NCBI GenBank assembly: GCA_018806985.1
Contig: JADANN010000457.1
Coordinates: 1,116,001 to 1,180,000 of the forward strand
Direction of reading: 5' to 3'
From: Angiostrongylus vasorum
Lineage: Eukaryota > Nematoda > Chromadorea > Rhabditida > Metastrongylidae
Length of the DNA: 64,000 nt
Under the pieces are notes generated by a model that worked only from the letters and a program-made list of their open reading frames with translations, was not told the origin of the DNA and did not search any database. Both the position numbers and the translations under genes were made by a program. Shown here piece by piece: positions 1 to 11,730 of this stretch. Every line of letters starts with the position of its first letter. The first letter of the stretch is position 1.

Positions 1-829
1 TCCTAACTATTTCTTCTTCTGAAGTTTGAAATGCGATCTCATCCATGAGATTCCATGTGAAGAAGGTTAGACCAGAACAAGTGCAGAATCTACATGCTGT
101 CCTCACATATTACATATTTTGGCCTTGTTCTTATAGTTTGCTTTTCAAAATCGAGGTTGTAAATTGGTGGAAAATTAGGGACCATGCTCTGACACAATAA
201 AGAAAGCCTGCATAAAATCGGCAGCCATCGCTCAATTACCCTGGTGTATGTTCTCTCCAGCTCCTTCAACCTACCGGCTCATGCATGTAAGAAAAGAGAT
301 CTAAACTTTCCACCTATTTTTGATTAACAAGGATCAGGGGAAACTGCAGCATACGACGTATTAGAAAACATTAGGTCTATTGGATTTGGCACGTAGTGGA
401 TCTTCATAACAACCGCTTAACAACGATTGTTAACGCTTGGATTCAAATGAATGTCAAACACATAGGGGTGGTAACTACCGACGGTGAAAATTTTTTTACT
501 CGATTTCCTGGGTCAAGAACGTGATCCTCTTGTTTTCCATCTAGTGGGCAGAGTTCGCAGGCTCAATTTTGTATTCGATGGTGATTAATCGAGAGTTTGC
601 TGGCTCCACCCTAGTTTATAGTATATGTGATATTCATAATGAGATTTCAACTTGTTTTAATATGGATGGAATTTTGACGAGATGTTATTTCCCTATCATG
701 GTTTTTTTAGAAGTCTAATTTTTTTTTCTGATTCGCTGTTTCGAGTTTTTGAGAACTGCGTGATAAGAGAAGAACAGATTTCAAAATGTGCTTATTTAAT
801 ATCCTATGGTTTCCAGTTTTTATCTCCAG
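1..829 (+). other. Left edge: myosin-18 intron/unresolved motor exons
   Basis: Upstream motor exons are expected here or further left. The only suggestive piece is 534-569, where ctag is followed by an open 12-codon stretch (EFAGSILYSM) and gtgatt; motor domains have a comparable H-F/Y-A-G-x-V-x-Y block. A partly similar second stretch (EFAGSTLVYSI) follows at about 590-625 in the same frame. No other support. Confidence 0.25.
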
Positions 830-968
830 CCCTGCAATCATCAGTCTATTTGGTTCACTACTTCCAAATGATGCCTCTAAGTTGCGTCGTGCCACTCAAG
901 TTGCTCAGTTAGAACTGAATTCTCGAAAGTCGATAAGTGGATTCTTCGCGAATATCATTGTGCAGCTT
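830..968 (+). CDS. MYO18: Myosin-18 motor exon (lower 50 kDa region)
   Basis: The open frame reads PAIISLFGSLL then SKLRRATQVAQLELNSRKS and FFANIIVQL. This corresponds to the stretch between the relay region and the actin-binding loop of the motor. The acceptor could be the tctccag ending at 829 or ttccag ending at 816. The donor gtgagt at 969 is strong and gives phase 0. The next recognised exon at 6747 needs one leading base to complete a codon, so the junction is off by one: either a short exon has been missed in the 5.8 kb intron or there is a one-base consensus error. An open stretch at 534-569 (EFAGSILYSM) preceded by TAG and followed by gtgatt may be the preceding motor exon, but I cannot join it. 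Confidence 0.7.
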
Positions 969-3900
969 GTGAGTAATTTTGTTTTATTCTATTTTATATG
1001 GCCGCACATCATAGATGTTGTGCGGATTTTTAGCGCTTCTTGCATTCGGTTCTTATCGTTGCATCCATTATTCATGAATGTCTTAGTGTTTGAGCGTGGA
1101 TTTCGCCGCTACTTAAGGACTTTTCGTCTTCTTTATGCATATCTTTAAATGTTGGTTGAGTCGATTCCGCTGCAATCCTGCGATAGCCATGCAAGGATGT
1201 TCCTAGGTCTTGTGTATGCGATTGCACCTCCCGAATTAGTACTTTACTAATTACCCCCACATCGCAAGGAAAAGAGGCCTCGTTGGCCAAGGACAGGGTT
1301 GAGCCAGAGCCTCGTGCATATTGCACGACATCACAACCACTGCGCTTACTCTCATCCTGATGCTATTTCGAACATTTTCACTTACATAGTTACACTCTAG
1401 TTTCCAGCTCGAGATGCAAGGACATTCCTTCACATAATATTTTACTTTTGTTTTCTGACTTCTATACTTTTTATAGCAGGTTATTAAGCGAAATACAACC
1501 ACAAGATTGCTGAGATATTTGCAAAACTCCGGACCGCAGGTGTTTGCGGTGGGGAACGAAAGCGCTATTGCCCTTTCCGGGGAGTAACGCGTTCACCACC
1601 ACACCATGCGGGTCTTTCGTTTCGCCTGTCTCTCAGCTAGTTCTACCGATCTGTGCCGTCAGCAATCACCCGTCAATGGGACTGATCTGGGGAGCCCACA
1701 ACTAGCGAACTATGATTAAAGGAGAGATCCTGTACTTCCCCTTTTCATTGTTTGCCTTGAGCCTTTTTACCTGGGCGGCTGCAATGCAGTTTTCATTTCT
1801 TTGTAGCACCGAGCATTCTTCTTAGTTGTGAGAGATTCTCACTGTCGTAACACTTTCGCTAAAGTAAGGAGGGCATTATATGCCGTAGAATCATTTCATA
1901 CGTGTCCTATCAGAAGTATGAGTGGGTGAAAAAAAATGTATGTTTCTTTTCAAAAATTGACATAATTGGTACTAAATTCTTTAGTTAATAGTGTGACAAA
2001 ATAGGCTAAATAAGTAGTCCCTTAAACTAATTCAGTGACATGTCTATTTCTTTTTGTTTTGCTGGACATATTATTCAGAATTTCGCGCTATTGGTGAAGA
2101 CTGGTCTAGTAATTGGGTACCCCCGCCCCCTGTGATTAGCTATGGGCTTTACGTTTCTGTACACAAAGTATTAGCGGTGCCGCTTCATGGGCAAAGTGAC
2201 GGCTTGTTGTGGTTCACGAAGTTAACTTCACTAACATGATACTTAAAGAGGTAGCTGGCTTTTGCATGATGGCTTGTAAATTTCTCATCTGTTTTCTCTT
2301 TCAGCTCAAGGTCTTCCATCTGTGGGCTATAAAATACCAGGTTCTGTAGTTAATGGAACATTTATTTGTTTCCTACTTCGTTCATCCATGTGGTCTTAGA
2401 ATCTTGGGATAGTTTCTTTGAGCAGATGTTTCACTTATATCGCTCTTCTTCGAATTGGCATGTATAATGTCATTTTTTTTAAGCACACTCACACTTACTT
2501 GATCTCTTGTGCAGTTATTCGGTGTGAAAATAATGTCCCGTTTCAATTTTAATCCAACGTGTCTCCTCTCATATTCGGACTTTTTATAAATACAACAAAA
2601 CTTTCGAAATTTACAAATTTTTTGCCTGCAGGGTGAAAGTTCTCCTATTCCAATTAGGTTAAGTTCTCATATTCTAGAATTTTCAAAAAGTATTTCTTCT
2701 CTTCTTTTATTCTGTTTCGTATTTCGAACAGATAGTAGTTGAGCAAGCGGGGTTTCATTTATCACGACGTGGTGGTGTTCCCCTAATGTACTTTTGGTTC
2801 TTGTGACTCCCACGCGTACGTGGGAGATTCTGAAAATTTCGTTCTTTCAATTTCTTGAATGTTTTGTTTCCAAATAAATTTGCGGTTCGGTTTAAAGGAT
2901 ATTTTATAATAATGTTCTATACCACAAAGTAGGGCGCGTGTCGCGCAGTGGTTAGACGCGCCGTGCAGATGAACATAGAATTGATCCTGCACCCCAGGCC
3001 CACCAGTCCTTCCTTCCCTTCGAGGTACGCAAATTGCCACCAGACTTGTTTGGGAGGATAGCAATACTGACTTGATACTTCACCAAGCCACCGTGACTCA
3101 TGTTATAGGCCAGTTTTAAATTCAGTCACTTCCAACGATTCTTAATGAAGTCGAATGCATGGCGCATCCCTCAGGAATTGATCAATGCTGAAAGCTTTAT
3201 CTTTTTTATCTTTATACCATAAAACATAAACTTTTCTATAAGCAGGTTAAGTCCTTCGGTTTTGAAGTGTTTTAGTTATCGGAAAATTATCGACAGTTAT
3301 CGAAAACCAGCTTCGTCGCGAGACCGGGATTAACGAATTTGCGACGATGTGCATTAATTTCGACGTGTATTTGATCGGAAAGCGTTTAATCTCTCCGCTT
3401 TAAATAAACATGTGGACATTCATTTTAACTTCTTTAATTGAGATAAAAGTGTTGGCATCCGTATATGCTTACCTATAACATGGTTTTAATTGCATTATTT
3501 GTTTTTTGATTTTTGTTTTGAAGGAAATGTAGTGAAAGATCGACATAAGAAATGTATTTTGGGAAATGTTGGCTTTTTTATTTACTGCCTTTTACTAGCT
3601 TTCACGGTAGGTTATTATTTGTGAAACAACCACAATGATGCTGAGATATTTGCAGAACCCAAGGACAATAGCGCGTTGATTCCCCACCGCAGACACCTGC
3701 GGTTCGGAGTTTTGCAAATTTTGGGAAATGTTTGTTGTTAGAGTGAAAGAGCAATATATTTTTTAAGTTTCTCAATTGCACAACACCTCATGTGCTATAG
3801 TTATGGAAGAATTATCGGCACTTATTGAAAAACTGTATACCGAATATGGTAGTCTTGGTACCTTCGAAAAATCTCAAATGACATGATAAATGTACAGCGT

Positions 3901-6900
3901 TGTAGCTTTTAATCTCCTGATCTTCGTCTAATGATTAGAATCGCGTTTTTAATTTGTTTTCTTTTAAAAGATGTTTCAGTTCACTAACATTAAGGAGTAA
4001 ATTAGGAAAGAGTTCTTGGTTTTGCTCAATTGCTGAAGAATGCACCATGCATTCGACTTCATCAAGCTTCCTTTGAGGTGAACGAACGCATATCTGCCCT
4101 ATGCAATGACTCGCGGTGGCCTACCGATGTGTTGAGCCACTGCTGCTATCCTCCCAGACAAGTCTGGTACTAAGTTGCGAATCCCGGAGGGATGGAAGGC
4201 TTGCTGAGTCTAGGACGCGTAGTCGAATCAATGTGTATTATAGGACACCTCTAACCACTGCGCTATGCGCACCTTTATCCCTTTTGCTTTAATTAATTTC
4301 GGATGGGTTTAGTAGGAATCGCTTCAATCGGAAGAGACAAAGAATTTCGAGTTTAACTCCAGCGCTTTGTCAAGGATTCCATATTGAGGGGGCGTAATTT
4401 TGTTCTATCTGTGCGTTTCATTCCGCAATGATTCTGAGCCACTAGTCATTGTCCAGCGCATCTGGTTATTGTTATTGACATTTTATTTTATCGCTTTGCT
4501 ATCCATTATGATTTTCTTCTGGCATGGTTTTCAAGATAGTTGATCACGGCGACACTTTGATCTTGTTTAAAGTGCTTAAATCTTTCATGTGCTTCCCTCT
4601 TCCCCCTACTGTTTATGATCAGCACTCTCATCAGGACTATATAAAAGTCAGGTTTCCAACATTCGATTTTACTACCCGACCATCTCACTTTACACCTCAC
4701 TTTCTTACGGCAAGGTGCTTCCACCTTTCCAAACTCTTTTCTGCACTGTTGATTATTTGGAACGATGTTTTTCGGATACTAAAGTTTGAGGCATACACAA
4801 TGCTTCTCTATTCATCGAGATGAAAGTCACATTCAAGTCGGAAAATGTGTGAATCCTGTGCTCTAAGCTGCACTTCATTCATCTGTTTAGGTGACCGTGA
4901 AGCTTATTCGTTTGTGGTAATTCCCATGTACTTGTTATATCTTTCGCAAGCATTAAAACGCTAGTTGTTGAGTGTGTTGTTTTCAGAGTGGATGTCAGTG
5001 TTACTTCTATTTCTACACATACATAAATGGATACACTGATGTGCATAGTCAAAGGCATATTAAATGTATGAGGCAAATGCAGTAATATAAGTTCCAAAAA
5101 AGTTCACATATTCTTTCAGACCGTGTCGCATTTCAGCCGTATTGCCCTGAAAATGAATATAGAAATATGGCGAAATTCAGCTGAGGTCACGTAAGGCAAA
5201 TTTTTGTCTCTGTTCCTGTGCTGGCTTTTTCGATAACTATGGATAATACAACCACAATGATGCTGAGATATTTGCAAAGTGCAAAACTCCGGTCCGCAGG
5301 TGTCTGCGATGGGGATCGGACACGCTATTACTCTTTTCGGGAGTCAACGCATTCACCACCACACCATGCGGGTCCTTCGTTTCCGCTTTCTCTCGACTAG
5401 TTTCCCATCTACCAGTGCCAGCAACAATCACTCGTCAACGGGATTGATCTGGTAGCACACATCAACATTGAATCTAGTATATAATATGATATAAGTATAT
5501 AATATGGTTGGGGTTTACATAATACGCTGCCGTAGAAAATTCTAATAGGCAGTAAATAAAAAAACCTAACGTGATTTCGACTACAGCCTCAACTTAACTG
5601 GGTCCAATACTGATTTGTGCTCCCCGGATGGATCCCATTGTTGAATGATTGTTGATGGCACGGGTAGATAGAAAACTAGTTGAGAGAAAGACGAAACGAA
5701 GGATCCGAATGGTGTGGTGGTGAATGCGTTAGCCCCAGAAAATGTAACAGCATGTTCGATCCTCACCGCAGAACACCTGCAGTACGGAGTTTTGCAAACA
5801 TCTCAGCATCATTGTGATTGTATTTCATATAATACGTTCCCGTGAAAAATTGTAGCAGGCAGTAAACAAAAAAAGTTAACTAGGGACAATTTTTTCAATA
5901 ACAGATAACTAAGGAGTGAACTTTAAGATTCGCAGAGCGGACGTTGTTGTGAGATCGTGAGCTGAGATATATTGGTTTGAGCACCAAAGCTTCTATTATT
6001 TTTTGAACATTTGTTTGGAAATGGATGCCAATAGGGCGTTGTTGGTTTAAAATGACGCTTGCCTCGGAAGAGTCCTTGTAAAAGTGACTTTTTTTCGAAT
6101 CGCTAACTTGTGATCGTTTTTTCTTTATTTCACCACGACCTGACATCACATGTTGTGCGCATCTCAGCACATTTTGCATTCGATTCGTTTCCTCATATCC
6201 GTCGTGAGGGGATTACGTGTGAGATCGGTTGTTTCTGGAACATTTGTGGTCTTCTTTGTGAATGTCGTTGAATGCTAGTCCAGTCACTTCTGTATGAAAT
6301 CCTTGAATAGCCGTACTAAGGCGTTCCAGATCTTCATCACAGGTAATGGCCAGCTTTTGTAGACTACAGCGAGTCAGCTAATCTAAGTCGATTTTGGTAA
6401 CAATTTTATGACCCCTAAGGGATGGGAGGCTTGTCACGCCTGAGAGTTGTCGAAACAGCACGTTGCTCGACTGAACGGTATCACTGCCGCTGCATCATCT
6501 GGACTTGACTTATTATTTAATGATGTGTAAAAATCTGTGATAAAGCCTGCCTTCATAACAGATTTTTTACATGAATTTTTACTTTTCGAGCATAAAAAAT
6601 CCATCGTCCCTGTGTACTGGCTAATTTATAATTTAGTGAGTGTCTATTACATCTCAAAGGTTGTTATCGTGGAGAGGTCCAGTAGTGTAAATTTTTGGGG
6701 TGTATTTTTGGAATATTTTTAATTTTTTTATGTTGTTTAATTTCAGGACTACGTTTTTTTCTACTTTGCGTCGTAGTCATCGCTCGTATTTCGTTCACTG
6801 CATCCAGCCTTCAGCAAATTTGCGTTCTATTTCGAGCTCACATGAAATGATTGACGTGTCGTTTGTTCGGAGTCAAATACGATCTATTCTCTTAATTGAC

Positions 6901-9900
6901 TCTGTTAGGGTCAACAATAGAGGCAAGCATATTTTTTGCTTGATTCGATTGTTATTGAACAATGGTGCTTAGTGAGCATATTTAATTTATATACATATTG
7001 CAGGGTATCCCGAAAGAGTACCATTTCGCGATTTCCGCCGTCGTTTTGGTTGTCTCGTTAAGGATGAACTAAATTCGTCGATTAACAGTGCACTTGATGA
7101 TCGAGTTGCGGTATCACGGATTCTGGAACGAATGGATATACATCCAAGCAGATATCGTCTAGGAATTAGCCAGGCATGTTACTATGTATCAAACTCAACG
7201 CGCTTTGCTTTCTTGCGTCGCTAATATGTCTGGATTCCATAAGTTACCCTTCCATTACTGAAGCGATTTATATACCCGATTTATTTTCAGCTCATTAAAT
7301 ATCGGTGAGTATCGAATGATTTGACTGGATAGTATACTCTTCCATTCATGTCTTTAGCTCGCAAAATCTGTATTATGAGTTCTTACTCGAGAGATACGAA
7401 CATCATCACATTTTCCATATGAAGGGCCCTAGTTTCTCTTAGAAAGCCCTTGCTGCGGAAGCTCGCCTCGCTTTCCCATGGGGTTTAGTAGCAGCTTATC
7501 AGGTTCTATCAGTATAGACGTGTCTCATTCGCGCACTACTTCATTCTCACTGAATTGTTACAAGGGATACAATCCGCTTACATACAAAAATGTGCAAATA
7601 TACACATGTACAGAAAGTGTGAGTCAGTTCTTTGCGTTAGAGAACGGGCACTCCTGGTTTGTGTCAATTCCTGTATTGGTCATCTACGAGGCCCAATGTT
7701 GTATCTATGTTGCTTCGAAACTAACCACTTTGAGATCCTTCGCCTTAATGTAGGTATCACGTCAGAATATCACTACTCTCGTAAAGGAGATTATTTCAAC
7801 AAGTGCGATGCTCATCAACTACATTGTTTTATAGGTTCTATTGGCTTCTGATGTTATGAATGAATTAGAGGACCGTCGCGACTTGTCTCTTTCGGGTTTA
7901 GTAACGGCGTTTCAACGGGAGTGCCGAAAACACCTCGCCTCAAAATGGTTGCACCATAGACGAATCTTGGAAACGGCTATCAAATGCCTTCAGGTATACC
8001 AAAGATGAGGATAGATTTTAGCCTTTCACAGTCTTTTCGTTGGTTCTTAGGGCTGTTTGCAAAGTTAAATGAAGCACATCAATCTAAATGTTCTTGCGGT
8101 CTTGGAAGTCAAAATCTGTTGTGGGAAAGTCGTTGGTATTTAGGGAACTCTAGCGCTGTGGTTTCTTTTCCCTAGTTCTACAATATTTTAGAAGATTACC
8201 ACATACTAAAGGTGACTGGGATTTTTAACGGTTGGATAAATGAGGTCCATATGGTAACAAGTTTGCTAGAATAACTCGTTTTTACGATGAAGTGTGCTTA
8301 ATGCCTAGATAGTAGCTACTGGATTTTTGGGTCTTGTAAGTGAGCTAGGGGGGTCTGAAATGAAAGCTAGCAATATTTGAAGTAGTACAGCAATTCTGTC
8401 TTGTTTGCTGAAATTTTCACTACTTGCATGATGTCCTGTAAAGAAATTACATGTTTTGTTTAGAAAAACGGCAAGGCCTACATTCGAGTGCGTGAATGGC
8501 CATGGTGGAAACTCTACACGAAAATTGTACCACTGCTAGCAGCAACGAGGGTTTTTTTTTCCAGAACTCTTCTAGCAGTTCGAAAGACCGAGTTAATTTA
8601 ACCCTAGAATTAATAATTAATTTGTGTTTTGTTAGCTGTCCTTACAAAGCTAATGCGAGGTTGTTATTAGTCCTACTTGGAACATGATGACTGACCTTTC
8701 GGCGGTTTCGCCTTCTTCAAAGCCTAGAAGTACTATGTACCCTTATTTTTTATTCGGTAAATATTTCCTAGCCCCATTGAAAACCTAATCCCTATGCCAA
8801 GCCAAACCGAAGGTCCTAAGAATAAAATGATGGAACGTAATGGTGTAATAATATAATAGTAAATAAAAAAATAACAGATGCCAAAAATAAGTCGCCGTTT
8901 TCTTCCTCGAATGATATGGCCACCTGTATGCAGTTTACACACAATAGACAATGAACCTGACTCAAATCAGAAAATTAGTCTGAGATAAAGCGCTTCATGC
9001 CTTATGTAGCGGAGTAGTTAGAGGTGCCCTAAAATACACACGTTGTTGTTGATTCTATTCCGCGTTCCGAGTTCACCAACCCTTCCATCCTTTCGGGACC
9101 AGCAAATTCACACAAGGGTTGTATGGAAGGGTAGCAGCAGTAGGCCACCGCAAGTCATTGTATAAACCAGATATGCATTCAGTCACCGCTCACCACGGTT
9201 AAGGCGCTATGTCACGTGTGATAGTGAGGCATCCGTTCTTCTTATTCATTTTTGGATTTTTTGTAGTTACACAAAACGCCTCAAAGCTTTTTCCACGTTG
9301 TTTTTGATTCCTGCGCCAGCATCATGACTGCCAATTCAAAATCATCACCATACATAATGGGCAGATATTTTATTTGCAATACGAATTAGGTTTTCATTGG
9401 GACTAGCGAATATTCACCGAATAATAGGAAACGTAAAATATTGCATTTTAAGAACTATTACCAACCTCGCTTTTGCTTAGCATGGTCTAGTAATTTTTCA
9501 TAATTTACGGGAGAGCAAGGTTTTTCAAGAAATAATAAGATATAGGGAAGAAAACTCACATGAACTTTACTTATTAACATATTCGTTCAAAGGACCTCCT
9601 GTCAAGGTATTTTCTTAGCCTAATAAGTGTACTGTACTTATCACTTCACTTTGCTGTTGTTGTGATTTTGGAATGGGCCACAAAATTGGTTCGGTGAGAG
9701 TTTTCTCTTTATTGTGCAGCCTTAATATAGGAGTGATTCATCTCATCAAGAGTGCGAACTTCGGATCCGGCAATTGGAACAACAATTACATCTGCTTCGC
9801 GTAGAGAAAACTCGGCAGGAGGGACAAATATACGACTTAGAGGAGCGCCTAGCAAGCGAAATGCAGACGACTCACGAACTGACGCAAGCTCTTAGTCGAG

Positions 9901-11682
9901 AAACCCAGACAACGGCCGAGATAAACAGAAGATTGCAGCAATGTAAAGACGGAGGTGGGTGTGTTTCTGTTTGAAACGAAAAACAAGGTGTTGTTACCAA
10001 GTGCACATCTATTAGGTTCTTTGGAAGTTCTTATCTGGTTTCAAACTGTATTTTCAAAGTGGAATATCTCTGCTTGGAACAAACATTATTAATCGAAATT
10101 AAAACCGTTATAATCTAAGGTTTTCGCCAACAACAAAGAAGTTTGCTTATAGGGGGTTTGCCTAAAATTTTAGACTTCTGGAGGCGGTGAAATCGTTGAA
10201 GGTAGCTGTCGCCACTACTTGGTTTTTGAAGCATTTTTTGCATAAGAAAGTAAGTATGCTGGTCGAAGCAGTTTCGTAGCCCAGCTCGTTCAACTTGTGC
10301 AATGTCGGTTCTACGACGTCATCGTGCAGAAAGATTGGTCCATTTCGTCGACTTGCTGGGCGTACTTCTCCGCCATAAGCTTCTCACCCGGATTCAGGAA
10401 TCTGTGATGGATTAAACTGGCAGCAGAATGCCAAGTGTTCAGCACGATCTTCTCTTGGTGTAACTTAGGCTTTGAGAAGGGAGCTTTATCACGATTGAAC
10501 CACTGAGATGATCATAGCTGGTTGTAGTAGAGTATTCACATCCCGTCCTACGTCATAATATGGTCGAGAAACGGGATAATTTCTTTGATTTTCATTCAGT
10601 TCTTGCCATATCTATTTGTGGATCATCTTCGCGTTTCTAGTTTCCTTTAGATGCTTCGAAACAGTTAAGATGCTTACGCCGAGTTCTTCTACACCTTCTC
10701 GAAGAGTAGATCATGTATTTCCATCCAGCAAAGCCTTCAGTTCATCATCATCATTAGCAGAAGAACTTTACGACCTCCGTCACCTTCAAGATCGAATTCG
10801 CCATTACAGATTTCGCTAAACCAACGCTGAATTATGCGTTCGATAACACATTCTTTGGCATTGTACTCCAATAGTATTCTGAGCCGTTTGCGCTACGCTA
10901 AGACCGAGTTTGAATTCCTAGTTGATGGTCAGAATTGCTCTTTTAAAATTTGTAATTCTAACCTTTAAAATTCTTGAAAAACATGGTTTATATCATAATT
11001 GAATTCAGGGAGCGAAAATACATGAAGTGCGGTTTGTACTGACATGTAATAAATAGTGCAGCATTCGAAAAAAAGAAAACCTACTGTTGATACACGCAAG
11101 AAAAATGAAGTTGCATATCGGACATTAATTTCCAAGCAACTCAGTATTTAGTGTGTTGAACTGGCCAGTATGTAGTGATCATTTTGTGTTCTGAATAGAA
11201 CATCAAAAAAAAACTCGTTTATAAACTGGCTAGTTAAAAGAAATATGTTTAGGGGAGAAAAAGAAATGGAGAAGGGCAAGTCAAATATTTTTTACATAAC
11301 TCGAGTGCTGGAAGTTGTCTGGTCAGTAATAATTGATCGTACTCTTATTGCGCTTATATTATTATTTCTACTATCGTTTGTCACATTACCCATATTCATA
11401 TGTTGTGCGGATCCTGGCACTTCTTTCTTTCAATCCGTGTTTCCTCGCATCCACTGTCCACGAAGGTCAGATTTGATTGTGAGTTCGACTGATGCTTTAG
11501 CATTTTTGCTCTTTCTTTACGAATTCTGTCTGGTGGAGTCGACTGTTTCTCGAATTCTGGGATAGCCGTACTACGAGTCTTTATGAATATTGTTGAATGT
11601 AAGCTGTAACGATGTTTAATGAAGTCGAATGCATGGCGCATCCCTCAGAGGTTAATCAACGCCAAGTACTTTATATGATATG

Positions 11683-11730
<48 letters not shown>

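Larger units (their letters stand above)
969..6746 (+). other. Large myosin-18 intron rich in repeats
   Basis: This interval holds foldback-family copies (1,478-1,725; 3,606-3,730; 5,245-5,475 and inverted 5,575-5,870) and tRNA-derived SINE copies (2,929-3,200 plus; 4,025-4,275 minus). No additional coding exon was recognised, though the phase mismatch across it means one may exist. Confidence 0.5.

Noticed and set aside
2929..3000. Possible functional tRNA gene
   Set aside because: A- and B-box-like sequences are present but no cloverleaf can be closed and the same head recurs at several repeat copies, so it is a SINE head.
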